Positions 28,081 through 38,329 of a stretch of 64,000 nucleotides of DNA are shown here, in pieces. Below the pieces are notes generated by a model. It had not been told where the DNA came from, did not search any database, and was given only the letters and a program-made list of their open reading frames with translations. This DNA is from Streptococcus merionis DSM 19192 (GTDB lineage Bacteria; Bacillota; Bacilli; Lactobacillales; Streptococcaceae). The stretch is from NCBI RefSeq assembly GCF_000380085.1, contig NZ_KB904550.1, positions 86,562 through 150,561 on the forward strand, written 5' to 3'. A program made the position numbers and the translations under genes. Numbering within the stretch: the stretch's first letter is position 1; every line of letters begins with the position of its first letter.

Positions 28081-29271
28081 TTATTGAACAGCTTTCTTGA
28101 GGGCCCCTACCTTATCTAGACGTTCCCATGGCAAATCAATATCCGTACGTCCCATGTGACCGTATGCCGCAGTCTGACGATAGATTGGGCGCTTGAGATC
28201 AAGCATTTGGATAATCCCTGCTGGTCGAAGGTCAAAAAGCTCACGTACTGCTAGTTCAAGCTTGCTCTCTGCAACTGTACTTGTCCCAAAAGTGTCGATA
28301 CGAACAGAAACTGGTCGAGCCACTCCGATAGCATAGGCCAGTTGTACTTCTGCCTTCTTGGCTAAGCCTGCTGCCACAATATTTTTGGCAATATAACGCG
28401 CTGCATAAGAGGCCGAGCGGTCCACCTTAGTCGCATCCTTGCCAGAGAATGCACCACCACCATGACGTGCGTACCCACCATAAGTGTCTACGATAATCTT
28501 ACGACCAGTCAAACCAGAGTCCCCTTGAGGGCCCCCGATCACAAAACGTCCCGTCGGGTTAATAAAGAACTTCGTTTCATCGTCCAAATACTGAGCAGGA
28601 ATCACTGCTTTAATGACCTGTTCGATAACATCCTGACGAATTTGCTCATTGCTTGCTTCTGGATCATGCTGAGTAGAGATAACCACTGTATCCACACGGA
28701 TCGGCTGGTCATTCTCATCGTATTCAACAGTGACTTGAGATTTGGCATCTGGTCGCAAATAAGAAATCTGGCCAGATTTTCTCAAATCCGCTAACTTTTT
28801 CACCAATTGATGACTAAGCGAAATGGGTAAAGGCATGAGCTCAGGCGTCTCATCAACTGCAAAACCAAACATAAGCCCCTGATCTCCTGCTCCAATCAAA
28901 TCCAGTGGATCCTGTCCACCAGTTTCACGGACTTCTAAGGCTTCATTGACCCCTTGAGCAATATCAGGCGACTGCTCAACCAGTGACGGATGTACCCCCA
29001 CTGACTCCGCAGCAAAACCGTACGCAGCATTAGTATAGCCAATATCAGCGATGGTATCACGCACCACACGGTTAATATCTACGTACGCCGTGGTCGAGAT
29101 CTCCCCAAAAACATGAACCGAACCTGTATAAACAGCTGTTTCAGCTGCAACGTGAGCTTCTGGATCCTCAGCTAAAATAGCATCCAAAATGGCATCCGAA
29201 ATTTGATCAGCAATCTTATCAGGATGCCCCTCTGATACCGATTCCGATGTAAAAAGTTTACGTTCAGACAT
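28081..29271 (-). CDS. metK: S-adenosylmethionine synthetase
   Basis: 396 residues. N-terminal [20 protein letters not shown], the ATP motif [12 protein letters not shown] (about 122-133), and the P-loop-like GGGAFSGKD near 270. Makes SAM from methionine and ATP. AGGAGG precedes the ATG at 7 nt. SAM from this enzyme supplies the corrin-ring methyltransferases in the island. The long upstream region is described separately. Confidence 0.97.
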   Translation of the reverse strand: MSERKLFTSESVSEGHPDKIADQISDAILDAILAEDPEAHVAAETAVYTGSVHVFGEISTTAYVDINRVVRDTIADIGYTNAAYGFAAESVGVHPSLVEQSPDIAQGVNEALEVRETGGQDPLDLIGAGDQGLMFGFAVDETPELMPLPISLSHQLVKKLADLRKSGQISYLRPDAKSQVTVEYDENDQPIRVDTVVISTQHDPEASNEQIRQDVIEQVIKAVIPAQYLDDETKFFINPTGRFVIGGPQGDSGLTGRKIIVDTYGGYARHGGGAFSGKDATKVDRSASYAARYIAKNIVAAGLAKKAEVQLAYAIGVARPVSVRIDTFGTSTVAESKLELAVRELFDLRPAGIIQMLDLKRPIYRQTAAYGHMGRTDIDLPWERLDKVGALKKAVQ

Positions 29272-30051
29272 ACTATGTCCTCCTTGAAATAAAGTTATAC
29301 CGACCTTTCCTCACAAAAACCCAAGTGCTACAATGAATTTTTGAGCTTCGATAGTAGGTTCTAAAAAATAGATAAGTCGACTAGATCATCCAGCTGATAA
29401 CGGTTAACAACAGATGACAAGACACTTTGGTGGTTGACACGCTGCGCTTAACTACAAAATACTTTTAATGACTAGTGTTAAGACACAAATAGTAGCGAAA
29501 CAAAATACCCTAACCACTGAAAATGTTAAGCATGAAAACCACCTTTCAGGACTCATTAACCCTTCTAGTCTATCATTTTTTGAGATAAATGAAAAGATAT
29601 TAAACACATGAAAACAATCGGTCATTAGAAAAAGTTTGAAAATAGCATATATACTTTTGGGGATTTTGAGTCCCTATTTCAATGGACTTGTTCAGAAAGG
29701 CATTGAAAAGTCACTATCTTTGATTTTACGGACGATTTCCGATATGTCTAGATAGTCCATCTATTCCATTTTTTACTTATGCGTTTATCCTGATGATTAA
29801 ACTGCTCTGTCAAAGTCTTTTATACGGGAATGGGAAAGAACTCGAGCAACCAAAAAAGAGTTCGTTTTCCCACTCCGTACCGTTACGGCGGTAACACTGA
29901 TCCAAACTGAGAAGAACCTTCGTCTTGCCCTTTCCAACAGTAAACTCTAATCGCAGTAGCTGATTGGCTTCTCATTCACCTCTTTCGTAGGTTTTAACAA
30001 GCCTAATCAGCCTTACCAGCTTTTGAATATAAACTTTTAAATCCTAAAAAG
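29272..30051. other. Long region upstream of metK with repeat fragments
   Basis: About 780 bp without a convincing gene. It holds a copy of the GGGAATGGGAAAGAACTCG repeat end (29826-29855) and following repeat-like DNA to about 30000. The last ~70 nt before metK contain GAGGAAAGGTCGGTATAAC. I could not align the leader to any SAM-sensing riboswitch with confidence. Confidence 0.5.
29826..29855 (+). repeat. Dispersed GAGTGGGAAAGAACTCGAGC-type repeat end
   Basis: GGGAATGGGAAAGAACTCG then AGCAACCAAAA. Matches 18129-18158 and the complement of 12513-12543 with two or three differences. Confidence 0.7.
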
Positions 30052-30077
30052 CAAAAACCCTGCTCGAAAGCAGGGTC
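30052..30077 (-). terminator. Terminator of tuf
   Basis: Minus strand CCCTGCT-TTCG-AGCAGGG then TTTTTGC: a perfect 7-bp stem with a stable UUCG loop (30075 to 30058), 45 bp after the tuf stop. Confidence 0.92.
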
Positions 30078-30120
30078 AATTAGGGTTGTCTGACTCTAAT
30101 TGTTAATCTGGGAAACTTGA

Positions 30121-31317
30121 TTAAGCTTCGATTTCAGTTACCATACCTGAACCAACTGTACGTCCACCCTCACGGATAGAGAATGTAGTACCTTGTTCTA
30201 CGGCGATTGGGTGGATAAGTTCAACTGAGATAGTTACGTTATCACCTGGCATTACCATTTCAGTACCTGCTGGCAACTCGATTGAACCAGTTACGTCAGT
30301 TGTACGGAAGTAGAACTGTGGACGGTAGTTGTTGAAGAATGGTGTATGACGTCCACCTTCTTCTTTAGACAAGATATAAACTTCGCCTTTGAATTTAGTG
30401 TGTGGGTTGATTGAACCTGGTTTCGCAATAACTTGACCACGTTCGATTTCGTCACGTTGAACACCACGAAGAAGGATACCTACGTTATCACCGGCAAGAC
30501 CTTCATCCAATTGTTTACGGAACATTTCAACACCAGTAACAACGGCTTTAGTAGTTTCTTCCTTGATACCAACGATTTCAATTTCGTCATTGACACGAAC
30601 AGTACCACGGTCGATACGACCTGAAGCAACTGTACCACGACCAGTGATAGAGAATACATCTTCGACTGGCAACAAGAGTGGCTTGTCAGTGTCGCGTGCT
30701 GGCTCTTCGATGTACTCATCAACAGTGTCCATCAATTCCATGATGATGTCTTCGTACTTAGTGTCGCCTTCAAGGGCTTTAAGAGCTGAACCTTGGATAA
30801 CTGGAAGATCGTCACCTGGGAAGTCGTATTCTGACAAGAGGTCACGGATTTCCATTTCAACCAATTCAAGCAATTCTTCATCATCAACAAGGTCAACTTT
30901 GTTCATGAAGACGATAAGACGTTTAACACCAACCTGACGTGAAAGCAAGATGTGTTCACGTGTTTGTGGCATTGGACCGTCAGTTGAAGCAACTACAAGG
31001 ATCGCACCGTCCATTTGGGCAGCACCAGTGATCATGTTTTTAACGTAGTCCGCGTGTCCTGGGGCGTCAATGTGGGCATAGTGACGTTTAGCTGTTTCAT
31101 ACTCAACGTGTGCAGTGTTGATGGTGATACCGCGTTCGCGTTCTTCTGGAGCAGCATCGATAGATGCATAGTCTTTTGGTTGGTTAACTGAAGAAGGAAG
31201 ACGACGTGCCAAAACAGTCGTAATCGCAGCAGTCAAAGTAGTTTTACCGTGGTCGACGTGACCGATAGTACCAATGTTAACGTGTGGTTTACTACGGTCG
31301 TATTTTTCTTTTGCCAT
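30121..31317 (-). CDS. tuf: Translation elongation factor Tu
   Basis: 398 residues from ATG 31317 ([16 protein letters not shown]); an upstream in-frame TTG overlaps the ribosome site itself and is rejected. GTPase motifs GHVDHGKT, effector [20 protein letters not shown] and NKVD. Domains 2 and 3 complete the protein. Carries aminoacyl-tRNA to the ribosome. Monocistronic here, with a strong promoter and terminator. Confidence 0.98.
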   Translation of the reverse strand: MAKEKYDRSKPHVNIGTIGHVDHGKTTLTAAITTVLARRLPSSVNQPKDYASIDAAPEERERGITINTAHVEYETAKRHYAHIDAPGHADYVKNMITGAAQMDGAILVVASTDGPMPQTREHILLSRQVGVKRLIVFMNKVDLVDDEELLELVEMEIRDLLSEYDFPGDDLPVIQGSALKALEGDTKYEDIIMELMDTVDEYIEEPARDTDKPLLLPVEDVFSITGRGTVASGRIDRGTVRVNDEIEIVGIKEETTKAVVTGVEMFRKQLDEGLAGDNVGILLRGVQRDEIERGQVIAKPGSINPHTKFKGEVYILSKEEGGRHTPFFNNYRPQFYFRTTDVTGSIELPAGTEMVMPGDNVTISVELIHPIAVEQGTTFSIREGGRTVGSGMVTEIEA

Positions 31318-31389
31318 TTGAGTAAAAGCCTCCAATAAAATATATTTTATAGATAGACCGTAGGCATTACAGTCTAACTTTACCTTACT

Positions 31390-31417
31390 ATTTTAACAAA
31401 TTACAGTTAAAATGCAA
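31390..31417 (-). promoter_or_regulatory. Promoter of tuf
   Basis: TTGCAT (31417-31412), 16-nt spacer, TAAAAT (31395-31390), about 70 nt before the ATG. The leader contains GGAGG ahead of tuf. Confidence 0.6.
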
Positions 31418-31441
31418 GCCTTTTACCTGTTTTTTCAAAGA

Positions 31442-32425
31442 TTATTCTTTGTCTAGCTGGTAATAAGGCTGATTTGGTGTGCTGGCTCCGATAGAGGAAG
31501 CGTAAATCCAGCTAGCATTCTCCAGTTGGGCAAAGTTTTCGGATTTTCCTGTGAGAATAATACCTGCGAATTTAGCAGTGTCAACATCTGGATTATTTTT
31601 CAAATAATGCTCTGCATTTTTTTTAAACAATCCCGACGCCATCCATTTTTTATCAATGGCTTCTGAAAGATTCTTGCGAAATGCTTTAAAAACATAATCA
31701 GCTGTGTCAAGTTCTTCGTACTTTGTTCCTTCGTAATGGGCGTTCCCCCAAGCTCTTACTCCATATAGTATCTCTGGTGGCCAGTACTCTGTATTAAGCT
31801 TCGTATTTTCTTCACCAATCCAATACCAGTTTATTTTTAGATTATCTGGTATCAACTTGTCAATTTCCTTAGCTGTATAGGGACGATCAAACGTGACTGC
31901 TAATTCAACCAATTGATTAGGCATTTCTGCTATCATCGGGTGCTCCAAAACAGGGGTAATTGGGGCTTGATCATTTTGATAATTGATATTATAGAACGTC
32001 GGGTACTTTTGAAAAAGCTGCCGAGTGTAATAGATCGCAGAATCCCTCCTCTGTTGCTCAACACCGCTTCCAAGACTACCTTCTGACAATATATTAGACC
32101 ATATATTAAATGGTAAATTGTAACGATCAAAGGCAACATCAACTCCATTCAAGTCCTTTTTACGGTTGATCGTTAATTGTCCCGAAAATATATTTGTTTT
32201 CTCCATTCCTCCACTTACTTCCTCAACATTAGGACCAGTTATCATTGACAGAGTGCTACGTTTCATCATTAAATCTTGATATTTTTTTTCAAAACTGTAA
32301 TTCAGTAAGAAATTTCCACCAACAAGAACAAAGACAGTCATTATTAAACTGATCATCACTATTTTAGATAAATTCTTCTTTTTTTTCTTTTTGGCAATCT
32401 TTTCAAATTGATCAAAAGTTTTCAT
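31442..32425 (-). CDS. Anti-sigma factor, sigma-regulator N/C-domain type
   Basis: 327 residues. The N-terminal ~25 residues are Lys-rich cytoplasmic sequence (QFEKIAKKKKKKNLSK), then one membrane helix (IVMISLIMTVFVLVGGNFLL, about 23-42), then a large extracellular domain. This one-helix layout and the FDRPYTAKEIDKLIP-type C-terminal part match proteins with Sigma_reg_N and Sigma_reg_C domains. Such proteins hold an ECF sigma factor at the membrane and release it on an envelope signal. Its start overlaps the sigma gene's end by 14 bp, so the two are translationally coupled. Inducing signal unknown. Confidence 0.78.
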   Translation of the reverse strand: MKTFDQFEKIAKKKKKKNLSKIVMISLIMTVFVLVGGNFLLNYSFEKKYQDLMMKRSTLSMITGPNVEEVSGGMEKTNIFSGQLTINRKKDLNGVDVAFDRYNLPFNIWSNILSEGSLGSGVEQQRRDSAIYYTRQLFQKYPTFYNINYQNDQAPITPVLEHPMIAEMPNQLVELAVTFDRPYTAKEIDKLIPDNLKINWYWIGEENTKLNTEYWPPEILYGVRAWGNAHYEGTKYEELDTADYVFKAFRKNLSEAIDKKWMASGLFKKNAEHYLKNNPDVDTAKFAGIILTGKSENFAQLENASWIYASSIGASTPNQPYYQLDKE

Positions 32426-32915
32426 AATATAATCCTTCCTTTTCTAAAATATGTTTGAGTTTCTCCCTACCACGCATCAGGTCAATTTTCACCTTACTGG
32501 TAGAGATATCAAGAATATGGCTGATTTCCTTAACTGAAAAGCCTTGGAAATAATAGAGTTCTAAGACCAGTTGCTGACTTTTATTGAGCTTAGAGATGGC
32601 CTGATGTAAGGTTTCGCCATTTTCCTGATCATAATAGAGCAAGTCTTCCTTTCTGAAAAACTCCTTTTTGAGAATATCTTGATAGGTCTTATCTCTGCGA
32701 TAAAGATCAATATAGCGCCTAACAGCAACTCGGTACATCCACGCCCGGAGTTTACCAGCTGGTAAAACCATCTCGCTCTCCAAGAGCTTGACAAAGACGT
32801 CTTGGGTCACATCTTGAGCATCGGCTGGTGAAGCGCCAGACTTGACCAAATATCCAACAATTTCATGAGCCCATGAAATTAATTCTTTTTCATAATCATC
32901 CAGATGTATCACCAT
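32412..32915 (-). CDS. ECF-type RNA polymerase sigma factor
   Basis: About 167 residues. ATG 32915 is only 2 nt from AGGAGG, so the GTG at 32912 could be the true start. Region 2 includes DAQDVTQDVFVKLLESEM and LRAWMYRVAVRRYIDLYRR. Region 4 is a helix-turn-helix, GFSVKEISHILDISTSKVK then LMRGREKLK. Two-domain ECF sigma factors direct transcription of envelope-stress genes and usually their own operon. They are uncommon in streptococci. Coupled to the anti-sigma gene downstream and a 9-residue leader ORF upstream. Confidence 0.85.
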   Translation of the reverse strand: MVIHLDDYEKELISWAHEIVGYLVKSGASPADAQDVTQDVFVKLLESEMVLPAGKLRAWMYRVAVRRYIDLYRRDKTYQDILKKEFFRKEDLLYYDQENGETLHQAISKLNKSQQLVLELYYFQGFSVKEISHILDISTSKVKIDLMRGREKLKHILEKEGLYYENF

Positions 32916-32921
32916 CACCTC

Positions 32922-32951
32922 CTACTCAGGCTTTTCGAGAAGATTGAACAT
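32922..32951 (-). CDS. Possible 9-residue leader peptide ahead of the sigma gene
   Basis: ATG at 32951 with AAAGGAG 5 nt upstream; encodes MFNLLEKPE and stops with a TAG that overlaps the sigma gene's AGGAGG. The arrangement would couple ribosome arrival to sigma translation. Support is the start signals and placement only. Confidence 0.4.
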   Translation of the reverse strand: MFNLLEKPE

Positions 32952-32969
32952 ATATGCTCCTTTCACTAG

Positions 32970-32999
32970 TATAACGGTTTCAATGCTATTTTGGTTACA
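32970..32999 (-). promoter_or_regulatory. Possible ECF-type autoregulatory promoter
   Basis: Minus strand TGTAAC (32999-32994), 17-nt spacer, CGTTATA (32976-32970): the AAC...CGT pattern typical of ECF sigma promoters. A TATACT also overlaps the -10 region, but no good -35 for a housekeeping promoter is present. Confidence 0.4.
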
Positions 33000-33308
33000 C
33001 TTTAGCATCAAAATTCTCAAAATTTTTGAATACAGTTCATTGAAGTCAGAGCCTATGTTCCCTGATAAAAGGATTGAGTAAGAAAAAACACTGAAAAAGA
33101 CTCCACTATGAAAAAAACAGAAATCACAAAAAATACGAACGACAGGCTCCTTCTATGCTTGAAAGGATCACTATCATTCGTTTTTTTATTTCCTGACTTT
33201 TATTGTTTCGGTAGCTGCGGCTACAATTTATTTTCTTCGAATATCACATCCACTAGGCTGATCTTATCCAAGAAAAACTACTGATGAGTAAGATTCTAAT
33301 GTTTTTTA
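33000..33308. other. Intergenic between sigma operon and ppc
   Basis: Holds the ppc terminator hairpin (33128-33188); otherwise no gene or shared repeat seen. Confidence 0.5.
33128..33188 (-). terminator. Terminator-like hairpin after ppc (ACGAATG family)
   Basis: Minus strand AACGAATGATAGTGATCCTT pairs imperfectly with AAGGAGCCTGTCGTTCGT, then ATTTTTTG. Homologous in shape and sequence to the hairpin after gpx (38152-38206) and to CATCATTCGTTTTTT near 12808-12823. Confidence 0.6.
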
Positions 33309-36005
33309 TCAACCAGAGTTACGCAAGCCTGTCGCGACACCATTGATGGTGGTGTGAATGAGTTTTCGGACTTCCTCTTCTGGCATCCCTTTTCGAATGC
33401 GTTTGATCAGTTCAATTTGCAGGTAATTGAGGATATTAAAATAGGGCATACGGTAATCTAGGCTAGCTTTCAAAAAGGCATTGTCCGCTAGGAGCTCTGC
33501 TTCTTCCTCAATGGCCAAAATCACATTTTTAGTCAATTGCCATTCATCCAAAATGGTGTGAAAGACCGCCTGTACTTCTTCTTTTTGGCAAAGTTGTGCA
33601 TATTTGAAGGCGATGTTCATATTGGTCTTGGACAGCACCATATCTACATTGGATAAAAGCGATTTAAAGAAGGGCCAAGTTTTATACATCTTTTGCAAGA
33701 GGGCTAGATTGCCTGAATCTTTGTCGATAAAGTGTTTAAAGCTTGAACCAACCCCGTACCAGCCTGGAAGCATAATCCTATTTTGCGACCAAGAAAAGAC
33801 CCAAGGAATCGCTCGAAGCCCACTAATATCAGTAATAGTCTTGCGGGCTGCTGGCCGAGAGCCAATATTGAGCTTGGAAATGGACTGGATCGGACTAGCT
33901 TCAAAGAAATACTCATAAAACTCAGGCGTCTCAAAGACCAAATCACGATAGATCCTATTGCTATCTGTAACGACCTCATCCATAATAACCTCGTAATCAT
34001 GAGATAGGCTGATGTCACTCTCCTTGGTTGAAACCATGCGGTCCAGGGTAGCAGATAAAAGCATCTCAAAGTTGAAATAAGCTGCATCCTTGTTGCCGTA
34101 CTTATTTCCGATGACTTCACCTTGTTCGGTCAAACGAATGCGGTCATTGATGGAGCCAAACGGTTGAGAGGTAATTGCATCATAAGACGGACCACCACCG
34201 CGGCCAACTGTCCCTCCACGTCCGTGGAAGAAGGTGATTGCCACCCCAAATTGCTTCCCGATACGAGTCAAGTCTTGCTGCGCTTTATAAAGCGTCCAAC
34301 CAGATGAGAGATAGCCTCCATCTTTATTAGAGTCTGAATAGCCCAGCATAATCTCTTGATAGCCATGATTGGCCTGAATCCATTTTTGAACCATCGGAAT
34401 CTGTAAGTATTCCTTCATGATGGGATTGGCATTTTCCAAATCTTCAATGGTCTCAAACAGAGGCACAATCTGCACACGCGCACACTCGGCGTCCACGAGT
34501 CCTGCTTCCTTGAGCATAATGGCCAATTCTAGCATATCTGACACGCTTTCAGTATGAGAAATGATCGTTTGCTTGATGACGTCTTCACCCAGCTTGTCCT
34601 TGAGCTCACGCGCCATCTGGAAAATCGCTAACTCGGACTGGAGCAGTTCTGATTTTTCAGCATAGGTTGCTGATAAAATCCGAGGATCATCGGACAATTG
34701 CTTGAGCAAGAGAGCAACCTTATTCTCCTCTGAGAGATTGGCATAGTCCTGTTCGATGTTAGCAGATGCTAATAACTCAGCCACACAGGCTTCATGAACC
34801 GAGGAATCCTGACGCATGTCAATAGAGGCCAGGAAGAAACCAAAGACTTCTACTGCCTCTAATACTTCTGTAAATGTCCCTGAAATGAGGTTCTCCGCGT
34901 GATTTTCCACTAAAGAATCACGGATAATATGCAAGTCCTTTTTGAAATCTGACAGGTCAGTATAACGTGGCATTAACTCCTGATTGTAAAGCAGATAGGC
35001 TCGCGTATTCTGGATATTTTCACGGATATAGTAAAAAGCCTTGCGGTAGGGTTCTTTCTCACGATAAATGGAGACATCTTGAGACTTTTCAGCGAGTTCT
35101 TTGACACCATCACTGGTCTTGACAAAGTTTGAGGACAGTGCAACCTCTCGATAGAGCTCGTAGAGCTTGTCATCATAATAATTTAAGATGAGTTCGGCCT
35201 GAGTCAGAGCTGATTCCTTGAGGGTTTCAGCAGTCACAAAGGGATTGCCATCACGATCCCCTCCAACCCACATTCCCATACGAATAGGACGTGGATTCGT
35301 TAACGCAATGCCCTTCTCAGCTGCTAAACGCTTATACTCGGTGTTCAGATTGGTAATGGCTCTAATGATTGAAAAGTCATAATAGGACATAACATTAGTG
35401 ATTTCGTTAGTCACCTTAAGCTTTTTCTCACGAATCATGTCTGTCTGAAGCATGATTTCAATGTAACGCCGAAGGTCAGCATACCACTTGTCTTCATTGA
35501 CCAGACCAAGCTGAACATCTCGGTACTTCCGTAAAAGTCCATGCAAATGATTGGTCAATTCCAACATCGTCTCGCGCTGAACCTGAGTTGGGTGAGCAGT
35601 TAGCACAGGGACAACATGGACATTTTCCAAAATCTCAGCAGCATTGTCAGACTGTGAAACAGCTTCAATGGTCGTTGATAGACGGCCGAGGTAATCCTCT
35701 TTGTTATTGTTCTTGCGGTTAATCTCGTAGGCTAAGTCAACGTCCTCAGAAATATTGATCAAAAGAGGCAAGATAGAGAAATAACGGCCAATAATATCCA
35801 TCTCTTGGCTGGTCAAAGACTCTACTAAGTTGTCCAATTCCTGAGAATGGTCCATCGTTGCTAATTTTTTCAGTTCTTGAATTTTAGCAAAAGTCTCTGA
35901 TGCGACGAGCTTTTCAGTTGCTTCATCAAGGAGTTGGGTCAACATTGCCACCTCTTTTTGAATTATCTTCTTGCTGTTATTACTTTCTAACTTTGGACTG
36001 GCCAT
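33309..36005 (-). CDS. ppc: Phosphoenolpyruvate carboxylase
   Basis: 898 residues from ATG 36005 ([13 protein letters not shown]) with GAGGAG upstream; the reading frame extends to 36131 without start signals. Catalytic motifs [37 protein letters not shown] and [11 protein letters not shown] are intact. The C terminus is [13 protein letters not shown]. Carboxylates PEP to oxaloacetate, feeding aspartate synthesis in an organism without a full TCA cycle. Follows ftsW on the same strand, a common streptococcal order. Confidence 0.97.
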   Translation of the reverse strand: MASPKLESNNSKKIIQKEVAMLTQLLDEATEKLVASETFAKIQELKKLATMDHSQELDNLVESLTSQEMDIIGRYFSILPLLINISEDVDLAYEINRKNNNKEDYLGRLSTTIEAVSQSDNAAEILENVHVVPVLTAHPTQVQRETMLELTNHLHGLLRKYRDVQLGLVNEDKWYADLRRYIEIMLQTDMIREKKLKVTNEITNVMSYYDFSIIRAITNLNTEYKRLAAEKGIALTNPRPIRMGMWVGGDRDGNPFVTAETLKESALTQAELILNYYDDKLYELYREVALSSNFVKTSDGVKELAEKSQDVSIYREKEPYRKAFYYIRENIQNTRAYLLYNQELMPRYTDLSDFKKDLHIIRDSLVENHAENLISGTFTEVLEAVEVFGFFLASIDMRQDSSVHEACVAELLASANIEQDYANLSEENKVALLLKQLSDDPRILSATYAEKSELLQSELAIFQMARELKDKLGEDVIKQTIISHTESVSDMLELAIMLKEAGLVDAECARVQIVPLFETIEDLENANPIMKEYLQIPMVQKWIQANHGYQEIMLGYSDSNKDGGYLSSGWTLYKAQQDLTRIGKQFGVAITFFHGRGGTVGRGGGPSYDAITSQPFGSINDRIRLTEQGEVIGNKYGNKDAAYFNFEMLLSATLDRMVSTKESDISLSHDYEVIMDEVVTDSNRIYRDLVFETPEFYEYFFEASPIQSISKLNIGSRPAARKTITDISGLRAIPWVFSWSQNRIMLPGWYGVGSSFKHFIDKDSGNLALLQKMYKTWPFFKSLLSNVDMVLSKTNMNIAFKYAQLCQKEEVQAVFHTILDEWQLTKNVILAIEEEAELLADNAFLKASLDYRMPYFNILNYLQIELIKRIRKGMPEEEVRKLIHTTINGVATGLRNSG

Positions 36006-36099
36006 GACAAGCTCCTCAATTGTTTTTTTAGTGTTTTTTCTATCATACCATTTTTTTAGAAAATGGCTACGATTTGCCTCATCATTTTCAGAAAAAAGA

Positions 36100-36148
36100 A
36101 ATAAAAAAGGAACAAGACCGAACTCCTTCATCGAAATCAGGTCTTGTT
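36100..36148 (-). terminator. Terminator between ftsW and ppc
   Basis: AACAAGACC (36111-36119) and GGTCTTGTT (36140-36148) pair perfectly; the minus strand continues CCTTTTTTATTT. It lies about 70 bp after the ftsW stop. Confidence 0.8.
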
Positions 36149-36216
36149 TCTTGAAATTATCTTACGTTATCAATAGATTTGTTCGGAATTTACAACAATT
36201 TCTAAAGGGTCCATGT

Positions 36217-37434
36217 CTAATACTGACTAACTTCTATTTCTCGTTCTAGGGAGTCGCGCTTTTCACTGGCATCGATATTTAGCACAAAGGCGATAGCTAA
36301 GGAAATGGTCAAAAGGCTGTTCCCTCCTTGGGAAAGAAAAGGAAAGGTAACACCCGTTGATGGAATCAAGCCTGACATACCACCAATATTAACAAAAGTC
36401 TGCATGAGGAGCATTCCACCAACACCAAGCGCCATCATGGCGTTAAAAGAGTTTTTGGCACGAATACCGACCAAGAAAATCCGCAAAATCAAAAAGAAAA
36501 GCAGAGCTAAAACAAGACCAGCACCGATAAGCCCCAACTCCTCTATCACGATAGAAAAGACAAAGTCCGTATGGGCTTCTGGTAAGAAGCCATTCTTTTG
36601 AATGGAGTTGCCTAGACCTCGGCCAAACCAACCACCATTGACAATGGCGTAATAAGAATTGGTCAACTGCAAACCAGCCCCTTGCGGGTCAGCAAAGGGA
36701 TCATAAAAAGCGCTGAAGCGTCTGGCAACATAGCCAAAGACTGGAACACGGGTCATGACATCAACACCGACAATCCAAATCAAGCCAAGAAAAGATCCCG
36801 CACCTAAAACGATAGCTCCAATAATCACCTGAAACCAACGATGCCCAATACCCGAAACAGATACCATAATGGCAATCGTTAAGGCGATAATCACAGCGTT
36901 TCCCAAGTCAGGCATGATAACAACCAGACCTACCAAGAGAGCTGAAACTGTCCGCCAATCGTTTAACGTTCGCGGAATCATCTGGTTCTCCGTAATGACC
37001 TGATAGTCGTACTTAGCGATCATCTCCTCCTTGGTGGAAAATTTATAAGCCAAAAACCAGACAATAATAAGCTTAAGGTACTCAGCCGGCTGTAAAGTCA
37101 CACCGGGGGCCACACTGAGCCAGCCATAAGCGCCATTACGGGTTTCCCCTAAAAAGCGAGCCAGAATCAGTAATATTGCCTCAACTATAATCACTATCCC
37201 TATAATGTTGCTATTCCCCAGAAAGGTTAATTTCATACGGTAGATAATCCAAAGCAAAGCCAAGCTTAGCACAAAAAAGCCTGCTTGGTTTACCACTGCG
37301 CTAAAAGGACTAGCACCATTTAATACCGAACTTGCACTGGTCGTTGAATACACAATAATTAAGCCCAATACTGATAAAATCAAGTAGGGCAATAAAATTG
37401 AGTAATTCAAGAGATGCCGTTTATCAATCTTCAT
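36217..37434 (-). CDS. ftsW: Cell division SEDS glycosyltransferase FtsW
   Basis: 405 residues with about ten membrane helices. SEDS signature near the C terminus: GGMSGLIPSTGVTFPFLSQG (about 345-364) then GNSLLTISLAIAFVL. The conserved extracellular loop has FYDPFADPQGAGLQLTNSYY. FtsW polymerises lipid II into septal peptidoglycan with its cognate class B PBP. Position next to ppc matches other streptococci and supports FtsW rather than RodA. Confidence 0.92.
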   Translation of the reverse strand: MKIDKRHLLNYSILLPYLILSVLGLIIVYSTTSASSVLNGASPFSAVVNQAGFFVLSLALLWIIYRMKLTFLGNSNIIGIVIIVEAILLILARFLGETRNGAYGWLSVAPGVTLQPAEYLKLIIVWFLAYKFSTKEEMIAKYDYQVITENQMIPRTLNDWRTVSALLVGLVVIMPDLGNAVIIALTIAIMVSVSGIGHRWFQVIIGAIVLGAGSFLGLIWIVGVDVMTRVPVFGYVARRFSAFYDPFADPQGAGLQLTNSYYAIVNGGWFGRGLGNSIQKNGFLPEAHTDFVFSIVIEELGLIGAGLVLALLFFLILRIFLVGIRAKNSFNAMMALGVGGMLLMQTFVNIGGMSGLIPSTGVTFPFLSQGGNSLLTISLAIAFVLNIDASEKRDSLEREIEVSQY

Positions 37435-37567
37435 ACTTCACCATATTTCATTCATTTATCGTCAAACTTCATTATAGCATTTTTCACAGTAGAAACAAAC
37501 TGGAAAGAAAGGTTTGTGGTAAAATAATAATCACACAAATTGTTGCATTTTTAAGGAGTAAACTACT

Positions 37568-38050
37568 ATGACAAACATTTATCAAATCCCCATCGAGCTC
37601 CAAAATGGAGGTCAGACAACCTTAGACTCCTATAAAGGCAAGGTGCTCTTGATTGTTAATACCGCAACTGGTTGTGGCTTGACTCCTCAATACGAAGGTC
37701 TCCAAAAACTCTACGATACCTATCAAGAAAAAGGCTTAGAAATTCTAGACTTTCCCTGCAACCAGTTTATGAATCAAGCACCTGGAACCGACACTGAAAT
37801 CAATAGCTTTTGCGAGCTCAATTACCAGACGACTTTCCCACGATTTAAGAAAGTAGATGTTAACGGTAAAGACGCCTGTCCTCTCTTTGTGCATCTCAAA
37901 GACCACAAATCCGATCCTTTACTTGGAAAGGCTATCAAGTGGAATTTCACCAAATTCTTGGTTGACCGAGAGGGGCAAGTCGTTGCCCGCTTTAACCCAC
38001 AGACTGAGCCTGAAAAAATGGAAGAACAGATTAGGCAATTGTTAGGATAG
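37568..38050 (+). CDS. gpo: Glutathione peroxidase family protein (Cys type)
   Basis: 160 residues; AAGGAG precedes the ATG. Thioredoxin fold with the active-site loop NTATGCGLTPQY (Cys near residue 36 in place of selenocysteine). FPCNQFMNQAPG holds the conserved second motif, and KWNFTKFLVDREG the third. Bacterial Cys-type members mainly use thioredoxin to reduce hydroperoxides. Monocistronic on the plus strand with a strong terminator. Confidence 0.93.
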   Translation: MTNIYQIPIELQNGGQTTLDSYKGKVLLIVNTATGCGLTPQYEGLQKLYDTYQEKGLEILDFPCNQFMNQAPGTDTEINSFCELNYQTTFPRFKKVDVNGKDACPLFVHLKDHKSDPLLGKAIKWNFTKFLVDREGQVVARFNPQTEPEKMEEQIRQLLG

Positions 38051-38151
38051 GGTTGTGAAGTAACGTCCGAAATATCAGTCAGGCGCTGGCAGATTTAAGA
38101 GAAAATCCTAATTTTTACAAGAGTGCTGAAAAACAATATCCAATAAACCAA

Positions 38152-38206
38152 AACGAATGTGAGCACTTCTTTCAAGTCTGTGAAAGATGCTCATCATTCG
38201 TTTTTT
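38152..38206 (+). terminator. Terminator after glutathione peroxidase gene (ACGAATG family)
   Basis: AACGAATGTGAGCA with CTTTC pairs with GAAAG and TGCTCATCATTCGTT (38154 to 38202), followed by TTTTTT. Same hairpin type as 33128-33188. Confidence 0.85.
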
Positions 38207-38329
38207 ATCATTTCTGTTTTTTCAGAAGACACTGTATCTGTCGGATGTTTTTCTAGAAAACTTGATCTCACTTTCAAATATCTGGTGTCAAGTTTTTGAC
38301 TTCTTTGTTCATCCTAATCGTCAGGAAAT

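Noticed and set aside
30563..30937. 124-residue plus-strand ORF inside tuf
   Set aside because: Antisense to a highly conserved gene; Ser/Arg-rich composition is typical of a shadow of strongly biased codons.
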